Shown here: positions 47,901 to 58,015 of the stretch, in pieces
Layout of the letters: each line of letters begins with the position of its first letter
How positions within the stretch are numbered: the stretch's first letter is position 1
DNA from: Candidatus Berkelbacteria bacterium RIFCSPLOWO2_01_FULL_50_28
GTDB taxonomy: Bacteria > Patescibacteria > UBA1384 > 2-12-FULL-50-11
Direction: 5' to 3'
Length of the DNA: 64,000 bases
Assembly (NCBI GenBank): GCA_001774395.1
Contig: MEZX01000002.1
Coordinates: 305,070 to 369,069 of the forward strand
Translations under genes and position numbers: made by a program
The notes under the pieces: generated by a model
Database searches by the model: none
What the model was told of the DNA's origin: nothing
The model's input: the letters and a program-made list of their open reading frames with translations, nothing else

Positions 47901-50900
47901 ATGGTTCCAGTGAGGGTTCGGCCGGTACTCGTTGAGCTGAAGGTCACTGTCCCTGTGCGAGCGGTAAAGGTACCGGAATTTGACCAGTTACCCCCAACTG
48001 TTAAGGCATAAGGAGTGGCCGTCACATCAAACTCACCCGCGGTGATAGTGAGATTACCACCATTATCTGTAAGGGTTGCTTCCTCTAGCACATAAACCTC
48101 GGAACCGTTATTAACGGTTAGGTGGTGGTAGGTAGCGGACTGAACGGTTGAGTTGCCACCAGCGTTGTTGCCGGTGTAGGCGAAAGTGGAGGTAGCGGCA
48201 GTTAAGGCTCCAGCCGGGGAGGCGAGCAGTTGGAATGAGTCACCGGTTGTGCCACTTAAAGTCCAGGTGCGGTTACCAGCATCTAACGTTGTGGTGGCTC
48301 CAGAAGAATCACCGGATTTTCCAACCCTCAAAATGTCACTGACGGTTATTCCACCACTTCCACCTGTTTGGGTGGTAATAGTTCTTCCTGCTGCTGGGGC
48401 ACCGAGCGAGTTAGAAAAAGTTAGATCATAAAATGTCCAAGCAGTACTGCCACTTGTTGTGCCAAAGTTTTTATTAACCCCTACCCGCTGTTCAAACGTC
48501 CCCCCAGTTAAGCTGATAACCCCTGAGGTTCCAGCGACATTGCCGTTGACGGTGATGTTTTGGGTACCGTTCAAGGTGCCAGCGGTCATCGTGAGGTCGT
48601 TAGCAATTGCCACGGCTGCATCAGGTTGGACGGTTGCGGCTCCGTTCACGATCACGTTGTAAAGGGTCTGGCTGTTAGGAGAGTATGTCGAGGTACCAGT
48701 CGACGGGGCAAAGGTGAATGTTGAAGTGCCGTCATCGACCGCTAATGTTCCGGTGCCGTTGACGAACTTAACATGGCCGGTTGCTGAGATGAAAGCGGTT
48801 TGGAAATTGGCAGTATGAGTTCCGCCATTGGAGTTGACGTAAAAAGTGTCGGTAGCACTCGCGCGATTGAAGGTGGCGGTGCTTGATCCCCAATTCGAAC
48901 TCGTGGCGCCATTGTCGGTTGAGTCGCCCTGGACCCATTTATCTGCGTTAATGGTGTAGTTTTGGGTATTAAAGGTTGCCGTTCCCGTAGCGTCTGCTTT
49001 TACCTGCGTGTATCCGCTGGTAGTAATATTACCCCCGACATTAAAAGTCACCAGTCCCGCGACATCGCTGTGCATCAGGATACTCCAGGTGCCGTAGTTG
49101 GTGGCACCAGTGACGGTAACAGTCGCGGCGCTTAGTTTACGCAACTGGAAGGTGGCATTAGAACCAGATAGGGTTGCTCCTGTTCCTAATACTAAGTCGG
49201 CTCCAGCTGTTCTAAACAGTTCAAATTCACAGGTGACCGAACACGTCATCGTGCCGCCACTGGCATCACCGATGGTTAAAATGCCAAAGACATCGGTTCG
49301 GGCTCTGGTCATCGTGGTTGTTTTGGTGTTGTAGGCAACGGTCAGGTTTTCAAACTGGGTCGTACCCGTACCTGCGATATTGCCGTCACCATTAAGCTGA
49401 ACGGTTGAGCTGTCGCGGGTGAAGACACCGTTTAGGTCCACCGTCCAGTGGCGACTGACGGTGATTGTTGAAGTCCGGGCTCGGAAAACAGCACTAGCAC
49501 TACCAGCGATTGCGACATCACGGGTAACGTTAACGGCGTGGTTACTAGTAGTGGTGTCAAATGTTCCGAGAGTAATAGTAAGATCGTTAGTGATGATGAC
49601 CGCGCCACTAGGTGTTACTGTTCCCCCAGAGCCGTTCAAGATCACGTTATATAGAGATTGACCATTCGGAGCGTAAGTCTTAGAACCGGAAGTATGGACC
49701 CAGGTAATTGTCGAAGTTCCAGGGGTTACCGTTATAGCGGGAGTGCCGTTAATAAACAGAACGGCGCCGGAAACCGTCACTGACGAGCTACCAAGATTAA
49801 GGGTACTGCTTGTTCCGCCGTAGGTAGCGTGAGGAAGGATGGAGTTGGTTGTACTACTCAAAGTAACGGTGCTAGAGCCGAAGCCAACAGCAACCGGGCC
49901 ATCACGCCCAGCATTGCCATCACCGAACTGCAAAGTAGCCGCGGTTAGAGCGAAGTTTTGGGTGTTGACAGTTGTTCCAGTTACAGCCGTATTGGCCGCA
50001 ACATAGACACTTCCGGTAGTTGTAATATCACCAGCGAAATTATAAATGCTGTTATTAGCAGTTGCGTACGGTTCAATGGCCCAGTTCCCGTAATTGCCAC
50101 CGGCCATTGTGAAAGTGGAGCCAGCCCCTCCGTTAATAAGGAAGCTCATTACAGAGCCACCAGTGAGCGTGGTAGCGGCGCCAAAGACGAGAGGAGTTTT
50201 GCTAATACTACCAGCGAGGTTAATGTACGAGGCGGCCTGACTGACCGTTCCCCCATTCAGGGTCATCACTCCATTAACTTGGTTCATACTGGTGCCGACG
50301 GTAATCGTTTTACCCGAGCCGGCCAACTGAAGGTTGTACATCTGGCTAGCAGAGTTGAGGGTACCGGTGTTGTCAGCCGTACCAGTCATATTAACCGTTG
50401 AGGCAGTGCCTTCGGTGAATTTGTTGCCAGTATCGTTAAAATCGTTACCAACAGTAATTGTTGAACCGTTACCAATCAGAACAACGCCGGCAGTGTTAGC
50501 TAGCGTCAGGTCTCGAGCGACGTTAACGGCGTAGTTTGAGCCGGTCGTATCAAGCGATCCGTTGGTAACTGTCAGGTCTCGGCCGGTGCCGGTTGTACCT
50601 TCAAGGACGAAGGTTTCGGAGGAGTTGTTGGGGATTAGGTCGTAGTAAGTTGCCGACTGAATAGTTGTACTGCCAGCACCGTTATTGCCGGTGTAGGTGA
50701 AGGTTGAGCTGGCGGCGGTTAGTGATCCGGCGGGGGAAGCAAGTATTTGGAAAGAGTCACCAGTAGTACCAGACAGAGTCCAAGTGCGATTGCCGGCATC
50801 GAAGTAAGTGCCACAACCGTCAGCGGCCTTACCTATTCTCATAACATCGCTAACTGTTATTCCCCCTGATCCGCCGGTTTGAGTCGTGATGAAAAATGCG

Positions 50901-53900
50901 GCACAGATTGGGGAGTTAGGATTCGAAAATGTCAGATCGTAGAATGTCCAAGCGGTTGAGCCGCTCGTTGTCCCGAAGTTCTTGGCCGCCCCAACTCTTT
51001 GCTCAAAAGTCCCACCCGTCATAGTAATCGTTCCTGCGGTGCCAGCAACGTTACCACTAACAGTTACATTTTGTGTTCCATTCAAGTCACCAGCCGTAAT
51101 AGTAAGATCATTAGTAACGGTTAGAGCGTCAACAATAGTGATATCGTCGCCAGTATCGTCAATAATAAGGTTGTAAAAACTCTGGCCGGCAGAGGTCATG
51201 TCGCCATCGGCAGTTGCGTTACCCATTGTTACAGTTGATGTCCCAGGGGTGATCACGGCGGTATCGAGATTTTCCCAGTTACTACCTATGGCGTAGCTCG
51301 CCGAGCCCAAACTCATTGCAACTGTGCCGGCAGTGGATGTAAAACGGAAAAGTGCTGTCACGATCCAGGCAGTATTGTTGACGGTATTATCAATTGTTAG
51401 TGCACCGGTAATATTATTAGTAGTTACAAATGTATAAACATTCATTGTTCCGGCTCCGATTGTGTAGGTTTGAGTTCCAGACGCTGGGCGGAAGTAGAGG
51501 TTACCAGCATAAGTATAGGCAGGGATGGTGGTGCTGCCAGTCATGGAATAATAGAAGTTGGGGACACTAATTGTGCCAGTGTATGAATAGGTAGGAGTTG
51601 CATTAGTAACATGGAAGCAACCTCCACTGCCGCCAATAGTACCCGCAATTGTTAATGTGGTGCCGGTACCGCCGTCGTAATAAATCGCTTGGGCGCAGCC
51701 GGCAACGCTGTTGAGCGTTCCTTGGATGTTGAGATCACTGATGACATGGATATCTGTTGCTGTCTGTGTGTAAATAGCTCCACCAGAAATAGTTAATTTG
51801 TTAAAGTGAGTGCCCGAACCGCCGTTGGTGGTAATCGTCTTAGTTGTTCCCGAAAGGACGACTATTGAAGTCCCATAGCCAGTGGCCTGAGTTGTCCAAG
51901 TTGAGTTGCTTTGCGTCCAGTTGCCGCTAACAGTAATAGTTGAGGCCTGGGCTTTATAGGTAGTGCCGGAGGAAAATGTTAGATCGCCTGCAACCGTTAG
52001 GGCGTAGTTACCAGTTGAATCGGCATCTACCGTGCCATTAGTTAAGTTGAAATTACTGGCAGTCTCAACTGCTGCGCCGTACGTCCAGCCACCACCGACG
52101 CCGTTGAAAGTGAGAACATAAAACTTGCCTGTTGCACCAGTCATTGTCCCAGTGAGAGTTTTACCGGTAGTAGTGGCGTTGAAAGTGACGGTTCCAGAAT
52201 TAGCTAAGAATGTTCCAGAGTTAGAGTAACTACCGCCGATGGTTAAGGCGAAGTTGCCGGCAGTCACGTCTAATGTACCGGCCGTAATAGTTAGGTTGTT
52301 CGAAGTGATTGTTGCGGCTTCTAGGACGTAGATCTCAGAGCCGTTGTTCGGAGTTAGATTGTAGTAAGTGGTTGATTGAATGATTGTGTTGCCAGCGCCG
52401 TTATTGCCAGTGAAGGTAAAAGTGGATGTAGTGGCCGTAAACGTTGGACTGGCGGTGAACACAAAAGGATTACCGTTGGTTCCCGAAAGAGTGTATGTTT
52501 TTGCGTCAGCGTCAAATGAAAGCGTATCGGCGGTGGCGTCAAGCGTAAAAATACCTGAAACGGTAATCCCGCCACTTCCGGTCGCTGCGATTGCTGTTCC
52601 TGCTGAGTACGAAGCAGTTAGGGAAAGGTTGTTGAAAGTCCAAGCAGTGTTGCCCCCAAATAAAACGGCTCCTGATCCACCAAGAGTAAGAGTTCCGCCG
52701 GTTAAATTGATCGTCCCGTTACCTGTTAGGTCGGGATCGGCACCACCGTCGCCGACGCTAAGGTCTTGGGTCCCCAGTAACGATCCCGCCGTCATGGTTA
52801 AATCGTTGGTAGCCGTAACCGCCGCGCTTGGTGTCCACTCGCCGCCCGAACCGTTAAATGTAAGGTTGTAGAAAGCCGAAGCACTGGTCATGGTCCCCGC
52901 TAGAGTATTGCCAGTATCGGTCGCGTTGAATGTTATGGTACCGGATTGAGCGGTAAAAGTGCCGGAGTTAGAATAATTGTTGCCGATCGTCAGGGCGTAG
53001 TTAGAAACTGTCACATCAAGAATGGCACTAGCGTGAGTGATGGTGAGATTATTTGTTACAACAGTGTCTCCTTCCAAAACGAAGGTATCAGCGGCGTTTA
53101 GCTCCAGGTCATAATACGAGCTGGTCATTGATTGGATGGTCGTATTCCCTCCAGCATTAGCTCCGGTGTAATAGAGTTTAGAAGTACCACCTGTTAAAGC
53201 TCCGGCGGGGGAAGCCAAAAGTTGGAACGGATCACCGCCAGTACCAGATAGGGTCCAAATTCTATTGCCGGCGTCCAAGGTTGCCGTACCTGCGTCACCG
53301 CTCACACCAACTTTCAAAATCCCACTAACTGTAATCCCGCCAGAGCCGCCTGTTTGAGTAGTAAAGGTAATTCCTGACACACCGGTGTTGGAAAAAGACA
53401 GACTACTAAACGTCCAGGCCGTAGAGCCCGACGTGGTACCAAAGTTTTTAGAGGCAGCCGCAGTTTGAAGAAATGTTCCACCAGTTAAGCTAAAAGCTCC
53501 GGCTGTGCCAGCGACGTTACTATTAGCCGTGACGTTTTGAGTTCCAAGGAGCGTTCCGGCCGTCATCGTTATATCGCCATTTATGTTAACGGCCGCGCTT
53601 GGTGTCCACTCACCGGCAGCGCCGTTAAAGATGAGGTTGTAGAAAGACGACGAACCGCTCAGAGTTCCTCCGAGCGTATTGCCCGTATCTGTGGCGTTGA
53701 AGGTGACGGTGCCACTACGAGCCGTGAAGGTGCCGGAGTTAAGGTAATTGCCGCCGATTGTGAGGCCCCAGTTGGAGCCACTAACCGCATCCAAAATAGC
53801 AGATGCCTGAATGGTTAAGTTTCCAGTTGCTGTAGTAGCTTCCTCTAAAACATAGGTGTCGAAGGAACAGATCGCGGAGCAGCCTATATCAAGATTGAAA

Positions 53901-56900
53901 TATGAGCCAGCCCCGCCTCTTTCTATAGTTGTATTTCCCGCCCCGTTCTCACCCCGATAAGCAAAGGTTGATGTCGAACCAGTTAACGACCCTGCTGGAG
54001 AAGCCAGGACTTGGAAGGGATCACCAGCAGCGCCGCTTAATGTCCAAGTACGGTTACCGGCATTGAGAGTTGTTGTCGCTCCGGCGGCGTCGCCGGACGC
54101 ACCGACTCGAAGAATTGAAGAGACGGTGATACCGCCAGAACCACCGGTCTGGGTGGTTACAGTAAACGGACTGGAAGCGTGAGAATTAGAGAAGGTCAGA
54201 CTAACAAAAGTCCAGGCACTGGAACCGGAAGTCGTACCAAAATTCTCCGCTGCCGCTACCCTTTGCGTAAAGGTACTTGAGCCGCTCATGGTAATTGCTC
54301 CAACTCCAGTGGCGCTACCGTTTACTGTCACATCAACCGAACCGCTCATCGTCCCGCCAGTATTGGAAAGATCATTGGCAACCTGAACAGCATTAGTGCT
54401 TAGCGAGAGCGTACTGGCGCCAGAATGAGTGAGGTTATAGAATTGCTTCGTACTGCCGGTACCGCCGGAAATGATCGTTTGGGTACCGCTGGTGGCGGCA
54501 AAATCAACTGTGCCGGTGTCAGCGTTAAAGGTGCCACCGATACTATTTGTCCAGCTACCTTTGACGGTTAAATTGGCGGCGCCCATCGTCAGTATCCCCT
54601 GGGATTGTGAAAACGTGACACTGCCGTTGAACGTGACAGTTTGGCCGTTAAGATTGGTAATATTGGCTCGACTACAGCAGTCGCTTACCGTCAGATTGCC
54701 GGTAAAGGTTGTAGTCCCTTGGAAAATAAGACTATAGGTATTTGGGAGGGAGTTAACCAGGCCGGAGTTATAGGTATAGGCGAGTAGGTTAACGTTGGCA
54801 GAGCCGCCGTGGAAGTAGAGCGAGCCGTTACCAGTTCCCCAAGTTCCCGCAAGAGAAAGTGGATTTGTCGGCGGAGAAGCCATAAAGAAGGTTTTTGAAT
54901 TCAGGTCAAAGGTACCGGCCCCTAAGGTCAGCACGTTTTCAACAGCGAACGATTGTTGCATCTGGGTTGTTTTACCGACGGCCTGACCGACGTTCAAGTT
55001 CCAAAAACGGCCTTCCCACGTATTAGTTGCCCCTGTCGTTATCGTCTTCGTTCCGGTTCCGTCCATGATAACCGTCGAGCCACCCTCAACAATATTGACG
55101 CTATCTTGGGCAATCGCTGATGTATTCCAGTTCCCTGAAACAGTGATAGTCGAGTTACGCTCATTGAGTGTCCATGTTCCTGAGTTACCGGTAAAATTGC
55201 CGCCGACAGTTAGGGCATAGTTAAAAGTACTGTTAGTGTCGAGGGTCCCATTAGTAATATCGAAGTTGTTAGTGACACTCATCGCATCTTGGAGGGTCCA
55301 ACCACCACCAGAGCCGTTGAAGATGATGTTGTAAAAAGATTGGGCGTTGGAGGTAATGGTTTTGCCGGTGGCGACGGCATTGAATGTGACAGTGGAAGTT
55401 CCAGGCGTAACGGTTATTACCCCGGTGCCGTCTTTGTATTTTAGGTTGCCTGCTATCGAGACCGATGAAGATCCCAAGTTCAAGGTATGTGTGCCACAGT
55501 TCGGACCAACATAAAGTGCGTCGGTAGTGCTTGTTAGCGATACTACAGATGCATTGAAACTAACTGCCCACGAGCCGGTTCTCGTTGGTGCACAGTCAGC
55601 GATAGAAAAAAGGAGAGCAGTAATAGAGTAGTTACTAGCAGTTGTTGTAAAAGCACTTCCCGTTACACCGTTAGCCGCTTGGAGTTTCATTACCCCCGTC
55701 GTGGTAACGTTTCCGCCAAGTTGCCAAGTATTGCTGTTGGATGCCGTGTAAGTGTCAACACCCCAGGATCCGTAGTTTCCTCCGGGGATCGTTATCGTCA
55801 AGCTAGCAGCATCCGGTCGGAAATACAGATCTCGATTACCTGTAAGTGTCGTTGCTGAGGCAAAGACTACCGGCGTGCAAGAAATAGTGCAATGAAGATT
55901 CAACCAAGACGAGCCTCCTTCGGCGACTGTTCCGCCATTGAAAGTTAAAACATTATAAACATCGAAGCTGTTGGTTGAGATAGTTGTTGTGAAACCCGAT
56001 GACCCCCACTGGAGATTATAATACTGACTACCACTTGCAGATGTGAACGTCCCGGTACCGGACATAATTACTGTTGAAGTATCGTGGGCAAACTTGTCGC
56101 CCGTATCATTGTAATGTCGGGCGATATTGAGTGTCGAGCTACCAGCGGTGTAAGAAACTCCAGCCGTGTTAGCGAGTGTAAAGTCACGAGTAACAGTTAG
56201 ATTTTGGTTGCCGGCCGTGATAGCGCCGTTGGTGCCATTAAAATCATTGGCCACCTCGACAGCGTTACTGAATGTCCAGCCACCAGCGGCGCCATTAAAT
56301 GTTAGGTTGTAGAATTTGCCAGTCGCGCCGGTCATCGTGCCGCCGAGGGTTTTGCCGGTGGCAGTGGAGGAGAAAGTTACCGTGCCGCTGGCGGCGGTGA
56401 AAGTGCCGGAATTGCTCCAGTTGCCGGAAACGGTGATGGCGTTGGTGGTGGAGACGGTCAAAGTGCCGCCGTTATCAATGGTGACCCCAGCGACCGTGAC
56501 CGAAGCGGTGTCCTCGGTGATATTGTGGGTGTTAAGAATTTGAACCGTATCGCCCGCTTGAGGCGTAGTGAACCCACAGTTCGTCCAGGAAAGGGCGTCG
56601 CTCCAGTTACCGGTGGCGGCTGATTGACAGGCGTTGTCGGAGGCGATTAACCACGACCTGGGTTCCACCCACTTCGTGGAATTTTCAATTTTCGAATTTT
56701 GTCGGACTTCGCCTCCATAGCTTCTTCGCTGCGCTTCGTCGCTATCAGTTTTCAATGAATTTTCAATGCTTGAATTTTCAATTTCCGCGGGCTTGCCCGC
56801 CGTAGTTGCCTCCTTCGCCGAAGTGGCTACGGAAGCCGAGTCAACGGAGGCGGGGCCGAGTTCAAATAAAAACGGTGAGATGTTAGGGGTTTTGAAGGAA

Positions 56901-58012
56901 TAAGTGAGGGAGTAAGTTTGACCGGCCTTGGCATCGATTGTCCAGTGTAGTTTAGTTGGGCTATCTGCGGTCTTTGTTACCTTCGCTTCTGTATCTTTAA
57001 TCTCAAAATTATTTGGTACAAATTCATCCAAACCGTAACTGCCGTCTTTGGTGGCTTCGAAATTGAGGGTGTAGTCGTAATCGACGGGTGGATAGGTTCG
57101 GGTGGCGCCGACGCGTTGGAGATAGAAATCTTGATTGGCTTTGACGCTAAACTGGTCGTGGAGGGTGCGAGTGCCTTCTCCGGCCTTAGCAATGATTTTA
57201 ACTTTGTAGTTGCCCTCAGCTTTTGGTTGATAGTTGGCCTCGTAGTCGGGGCGATCAGTTTTACCGTAAACTTCACAGTCTTTATTGACTCGAACGGTGC
57301 CGTTGGCAGTGTCGAGGGTGGTGATTTTGCCGTTTGGGTCAGTGACCTCAACGGTCATTGCGGCCGTACAAACCATTTTGCCCCTATCGTCGAGCACGGC
57401 CAGGCTAAAGAAAGCCTCTTTGCCAACTGGATAGACGGCGTAGTCAGGGTTGAAAGCTAACACGCCCCAGAGAACTTTTTGGTCGTTGACCACTTGATCG
57501 GTATTTTTCTTGAGGGTTTTGATATCGTAGGCGCCGGGTGAAAGCTGCTGATTGTTGTCGCTAATCTTTATTTCATCTGGGCTAGCAGTGTCAATCTTGA
57601 CTTGGTCAGTGATTGTCTCGCCACCAACAGCTTTAGTTAGAGAGATTTCGGTTTCGCCGACGGCTGTCTTCGGTTGCTCTAATTTAACAGTGTCTTCGGC
57701 CGAAACAACTTCGTAATTACCCTTGAAATACTCGTTGGGTTGGCTACTACGAGCGGCGACCTCCGCAACGGGAATAAACTGCGGATCAAGTTGGATAGTC
57801 TCGGCAACCGTGGTCTGGCTGACGTTGTTAGAATTAACAACTTCGTTAAGTTGGGCGCGAATTGGTCCAAAGAAGGCCAGCACCCCCAAACCGATGACGA
57901 GGGCGAACAGAAAAGAGAAAAACCTGACCGGTCGAAGGGCATATTCAGACAACACAGTTGCCCGCGTCTGTCGGAATATTCCGTCAAGTCGAGTTTTTCC
58001 TGGTATTGGCAT
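44924..58012 (-). CDS. Giant secreted surface protein, 4,362 aa, with internal Hint domain
   Basis: An uninterrupted 13.1-kb frame. The basic N-terminus and membrane segment (FFSFLFALVIGLGVLAFF, about 31-48) precede a roughly 350-residue domain with Ig/MG2-like strands (YAVYPVGKEAFFSLAVLDDRGK, AEGNYKVKIIAKAGEGTRTLHDQFSVK). Residues about 405-447 are encoded by an AT-rich repeat. Residues 450-3850 are beta-strand repeats (GNWSNSGTFTAASGTVTF, TTSGSTAWTFYDLTFSN) as in the 9,297-aa protein. A Hint domain spans 3857-3983. Then come the ERTGW domain (about 4090-4230), also present in the larger protein, and a WxL-like end (DYTADVVYVITATFP). A 15-codon leader ORF precedes it; the DUF916-like gene follows. 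Surface fibre or adhesin is inferred. Confidence 0.9.
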   Translation of the reverse strand: MPIPGKTRLDGIFRQTRATVLSEYALRPVRFFSFLFALVIGLGVLAFFGPIRAQLNEVVNSNNVSQTTVAETIQLDPQFIPVAEVAARSSQPNEYFKGNYEVVSAEDTVKLEQPKTAVGETEISLTKAVGGETITDQVKIDTASPDEIKISDNNQQLSPGAYDIKTLKKNTDQVVNDQKVLWGVLAFNPDYAVYPVGKEAFFSLAVLDDRGKMVCTAAMTVEVTDPNGKITTLDTANGTVRVNKDCEVYGKTDRPDYEANYQPKAEGNYKVKIIAKAGEGTRTLHDQFSVKANQDFYLQRVGATRTYPPVDYDYTLNFEATKDGSYGLDEFVPNNFEIKDTEAKVTKTADSPTKLHWTIDAKAGQTYSLTYSFKTPNISPFLFELGPASVDSASVATSAKEATTAGKPAEIENSSIENSLKTDSDEAQRRSYGGEVRQNSKIENSTKWVEPRSWLIASDNACQSAATGNWSDALSWTNCGFTTPQAGDTVQILNTHNITEDTASVTVAGVTIDNGGTLTVSTTNAITVSGNWSNSGTFTAASGTVTFSSTATGKTLGGTMTGATGKFYNLTFNGAAGGWTFSNAVEVANDFNGTNGAITAGNQNLTVTRDFTLANTAGVSYTAGSSTLNIARHYNDTGDKFAHDTSTVIMSGTGTFTSASGSQYYNLQWGSSGFTTTISTNSFDVYNVLTFNGGTVAEGGSSWLNLHCTISCTPVVFASATTLTGNRDLYFRPDAASLTITIPGGNYGSWGVDTYTASNSNTWQLGGNVTTTGVMKLQAANGVTGSAFTTTASNYSITALLFSIADCAPTRTGSWAVSFNASVVSLTSTTDALYVGPNCGTHTLNLGSSSVSIAGNLKYKDGTGVITVTPGTSTVTFNAVATGKTITSNAQSFYNIIFNGSGGGWTLQDAMSVTNNFDITNGTLDTNSTFNYALTVGGNFTGNSGTWTLNERNSTITVSGNWNTSAIAQDSVNIVEGGSTVIMDGTGTKTITTGATNTWEGRFWNLNVGQAVGKTTQMQQSFAVENVLTLGAGTFDLNSKTFFMASPPTNPLSLAGTWGTGNGSLYFHGGSANVNLLAYTYNSGLVNSLPNTYSLIFQGTTTFTGNLTVSDCCSRANITNLNGQTVTFNGSVTFSQSQGILTMGAANLTVKGSWTNSIGGTFNADTGTVDFAATSGTQTIISGGTGSTKQFYNLTHSGASTLSLSTNAVQVANDLSNTGGTMSGSVDVTVNGSATGVGAITMSGSSTFTQRVAAAENFGTTSGSSAWTFVSLTFSNSHASSPFTVTTQTGGSGGITVSSILRVGASGDAAGATTTLNAGNRTWTLSGAAGDPFQVLASPAGSLTGSTSTFAYRGENGAGNTTIERGGAGSYFNLDIGCSAICSFDTYVLEEATTATGNLTIQASAILDAVSGSNWGLTIGGNYLNSGTFTARSGTVTFNATDTGNTLGGTLSGSSSFYNLIFNGAAGEWTPSAAVNINGDITMTAGTLLGTQNVTANSNVAGTAGAFSLTGGTFLQTAAASKNFGTTSGSTAWTFSSLSFSNTGVSGITFTTQTGGSGGITVSGILKVGVSGDAGTATLDAGNRIWTLSGTGGDPFQLLASPAGALTGGTSKLYYTGANAGGNTTIQSMTSSYYDLELNAADTFVLEGDTVVTNNLTITHASAILDVTVSNYALTIGNNYSNSGTFTAQSGTITFNATDTGNTLAGTMTSASAFYNLTFNGSGGEWTPSAAVTATNDLTMTAGSLLGTQDLSVGDGGADPDLTGNGTINLTGGTLTLGGSGAVLFGGNTAWTFNNLSLTASYSAGTAIAATGSGGITVSGIFTLDATADTLSFDADAKTYTLSGTNGNPFVFTASPTFTATTSTFTFTGNNGAGNTIIQSTTYYNLTPNNGSEIYVLEAATITSNNLTITAGTLDVTAGNFALTIGGSYSNSGTFLANSGTVTFNATTTGKTLTGTMTGATGKFYVLTFNGVGGGWTYGAAVETASNFNLTNGTVDADSTGNYALTVAGDLTFSSGTTYKAQASTITVSGNWTQSNSTWTTQATGYGTSIVVLSGTTKTITTNGGSGTHFNKLTISGGAIYTQTATDIHVISDLNIQGTLNSVAGCAQAIYYDGGTGTTLTIAGTIGGSGGCFHVTNATPTYSYTGTISVPNFYYSMTGSTTIPAYTYAGNLYFRPASGTQTYTIGAGTMNVYTFVTTNNITGALTIDNTVNNTAWIVTALFRFTSTAGTVAMSLGSASYAIGSNWENLDTAVITPGTSTVTMGNATADGDMTSAGQSFYNLIIDDTGDDITIVDALTVTNDLTITAGDLNGTQNVTVSGNVAGTAGTITMTGGTFEQRVGAAKNFGTTSGSTAWTFYDLTFSNPNSPICAAFFITTQTGGSGGITVSDVMRIGKAADGCGTYFDAGNRTWTLSGTTGDSFQILASPAGSLTAASSTFTYTGNNGAGSTTIQSATYYDLIPNNSSETFVLEGTTGTGRDLTVTNGSLDTTGSNYAVNVARDLTLANTAGVVLIGNGSTITVGNDFNDTGNKFTEGTASTVNMTGTADNTGTLNSASQMYNLQLAGSGKTITVGTSMNQVNGVMTLNGGTVSQAASYINLAGSISKTPLVFGAATTLTGGSVMSFLINGGAGSTFTMAGGNYGNWAIEPYATANNSIYNFAGDITTTGSVYVAANTAVTGTTVNTQNFALTAATLQFGDGNAGRDGPVAVGFGSSTVTLSSTTNSILPHATYGGTSSTLNLGSSSVTVSGAVLFINGTPAITVTPGTSTITWVHTSGSKTYAPNGQSLYNVILNGSGGTVTPSGAVIITNDLTITLGTFDTTTSNHAVNVTRDVAIAGSASAVFRARTSTITVSRHWTVDLNGVFTRDSSTVQLNGDGNIAGTGTTQFENLTVAYNTKTTTMTRARTDVFGILTIGDASGGTMTCSVTCEFELFRTAGADLVLGTGATLSGSNATFQLRKLSAATVTVTGATNYGTWSILMHSDVAGLVTFNVGGNITTSGYTQVKADATGTATFNTQNYTINADKWVQGDSTDNGATSSNWGSSTATFNRASATDTFYVNSNGGTHTANFQTAFISATGHVKFVNGTGTLAVDDGTSTFTFAPSTGTSTYSPNSQTLYNVIVNGAATVQPDAAVAIANDLTMTAGTLNGTQNITVNGNVAGTSGVISLTGGTFEQRVGVNKNFGTTSGSTAWTFYDLTFSNSLGAPAAGRTITTQTGGSGGITVSDILRVGKSGDSSGATTTLDAGNRTWTLSGTTGDSFQLLASPAGALTAATSTFAYTGNNAGGNSTVQSATYHHLTVNNGSEVYVLEEATLTDNGGNLTITAGEFDVTATPYALTVGGNWSNSGTFTARTGTVTFSSTSTGRTLTGTMTGGSALYNIIFNGSGGGWTLQDAMSVTNNFDITNGTFDTNTTFNYALTIGGNLTGNAGTWSLTERASIITVSGNWDTSAVAQDSVSIVEGTSTVVMNGTGTKTIKNGSTNAWEPRFYNLTVGQSGNTTQLITNNGAAHNGTFTLGTGTFDFNSKGMNKTGGSFSLDPAGTFGLGNGSIDFSGSANFTLPAFTYNTTITDNISTGYKISLAGTTTITGSLRFGWGNSRNSEFDTANQTLTVGTFIVAGNTGAPIFTAGSSTVYVGTNFTNESNAVFNAGTSTFIFNATATSKTIQSAGDSFYNLTFSGSGGGWAPQDALVVTNDLTMTAGSLLGTQNITVNGNVAGTAGIINLTGGTFTQSVAGAKNFGTTSGSTAWTFSSLTFTASPAATITTQTGGTGDITVSSVMSISSAATTFDGGNRTYHLTGSGTPFSKTGLFTANASTISYENTTSANITSGCGTRAYYNLQTSPASGTPTYTMTTSATSFLAGTQVLTPTGSTPIEELKEGDLVKSYDLSSNQVVISPVVGTVIGTKDAYYIINNQVQATANHVFIMADHSSKAVEELRVGDLLATYSGTEPITSIQKVSETVTVYDIEVDTYNLFYANSYLVHNACAGTEVLGNFTLTGAGSAVVNAETSDPAITVTGNLTIGANQTYQASSAATFAIKGNYANSGTFTANTGTTTLSGTSTQTLSGGMLTTNAFYDLTITNSSGTIASDCERTGWVAGVDFNAAATVTNNYTITTASVKVEYESGATYTINNMNWNGQAVGTRLYFRNSAITGSWLLNVAAVGNDQIKTSYVNVSRSDASGGSTIIASDGTNTDCGNTVNWIFGQTLTLGLDSTSKDFGTINPGSNPSDQTSTLTASSNALNGYVVYAWSTQAMTNVRFGGVTLADWTGTNATPTTFSAGSYGFGYSTDDSSLTGGTADRFTNGGAKFAGFSHTGPGDPVADRTAPATGATNDITYRLYPSNTQANGDYTADVVYVITATFP
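46064..46444 (-). other. Hint (intein/hedgehog-like) autoprocessing domain within the 4,362-aa protein
   Basis: 127 residues. The N-terminal splice block is SFLAGTQVLTPTGSTPIEEL, with Ser in place of the usual Cys1. Block B is ATANHVFIMAD, with the T-x-x-H catalytic pair. The end is NLFYANSYLVHN followed by Ala-Cys. The last His-Asn is what inteins use for C-terminal cleavage; the following Ala is typical of bacterial intein-like (BIL) and polymorphic-toxin Hint domains rather than of splicing inteins. It has no homing endonuclease insert. It is placed between two beta-repeat units, upstream of the C-terminal anchor domain. Confidence 0.88.
56680..56833. repeat. AT-rich palindromic repeat inserted in frame in the 4,362-aa gene
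   Basis: It carries the same words as copy 1: TTTTGTCGGACTTCGCCTCC, ATAGCTTC, TCGCTATCAGTTTTCAATG and AATTTTCAATGCTTGAATTTT. It is followed by the hairpins GCGGGCTTGCCCGC (56787-56800) and a second one with CCGTAG/CTACGG arms. On the coding strand it is read as IENSSIENSLKTDSDEAQRR.. NSKIENSTK. No stop codon is created, so the gene remains open. Confidence 0.8.
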
Positions 58013-58015
58013 ACC

